Positions 5,917 to 5,953 of a stretch of 5,953 bases of DNA are shown in pieces. The stretch is from the NCBI GenBank assembly GCA_017620055.1, contig JAFZRD010000175.1, forward strand, positions 1-5,953, written 5' to 3'. Both the position numbers and the translations under genes were made by a program. Under the pieces are notes generated by a model. The model ran no database searches and was not told the DNA's origin. It was given only the letters and a program-made list of their open reading frames with translations. This DNA is from Lachnospiraceae bacterium (GTDB lineage: Bacteria > Bacillota_A > Clostridia > Lachnospirales > Lachnospiraceae). Each line of letters starts with the position of its first letter. Within the stretch, counting starts at the first letter, position 1.

Positions 5917-5953
5917 TCAGATCTTTCTGATCTCGCCGTCCACCTACGGCGGA
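5917..5953 (-). other. Probable continuation of the LacI-GGDEF gene broken by two in-frame stops
   Basis: Reading on upstream in the same frame gives P-P-stop-V-D-G-E-I-R-K-I-stop, then E-L-N-I-F-N-L-P. The stops are TAG at 5946-5944 and TGA at 5919-5917. The stretch VDGEIRKI fits the expected strand before 'ELNIFNLP' in LacI-like sensor domains, so the TGA looks like a substitution within a coding frame and not a gene boundary. Both stops fall in the last 37 bases of the window, and a 6-base inverted repeat (5934-5939 with 5946-5951) sits there too. That is consistent with a poor-quality sequence end, although a real nonsense mutation cannot be excluded. Confidence 0.5.

Noticed and set aside
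5934..5951. Inverted repeat CGCCGT / ACGGCG at the right edge
   Set aside because: Six-base arms around a 6-base loop can occur by chance and the window ends there. Noted only as a possible sign of an assembly-end artefact.

Overview
The window looks like part of a Gram-positive, anaerobic Firmicutes chromosome, most likely of the Lachnospiraceae/Butyrivibrio type. This rests on gene style: a LacI-type sugar-sensor domain fused to GGDEF, an LplA/DUF3502-like solute-binding protein, and strong AGGAG-type ribosome binding sites. G+C is roughly half by eye. The taxonomic call is inference; no marker gene is present.

All genes lie on the minus strand and form one tight run, so transcription goes from high to low coordinates. 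In that order: (1) a sensor diguanylate cyclase with a LacI-like periplasmic-binding-protein domain and a C-terminal GGDEF domain (4147 to about 5916, 5' end disrupted or cut off at the window edge); (2) a DHH/DHHA1 phosphoesterase (3236-4150), overlapping gene 1 by ATGA; (3) a 31-base REP-like palindrome (3209-3239) that contains the phosphoesterase stop codon; (4) a two-TM, HAMP-like, GGDEF diguanylate cyclase (1758-3185); (5) a membrane-tethered, coiled-coil solute-binding protein (106-1761), overlapping gene 4 by ATGA; (6) the first 26 codons of a protein that resembles the start of a cyclic-nucleotide-binding domain (1-78). There is no gene-free stretch over 60 bases, and no tRNA, rRNA, CRISPR array or clear terminator.

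Read together, the run looks like a c-di-GMP signalling module that takes carbohydrate-type inputs from both sides of the membrane. The LacI-like cyclase would sense a small ligand, probably inside the cell. The membrane cyclase has an extracellular helical region and is translationally coupled to a solute-binding protein that is anchored by a TM helix and coiled coil instead of a lipid. No ABC permease or ATPase is seen here. The most interesting hypothesis is therefore that the binding protein is a co-receptor for the cyclase, not a transporter part. The DHH enzyme could process a nucleotide related to the signal, and the CNB-like protein could be an effector. The gene identities are well supported by motifs; the working model is inference.
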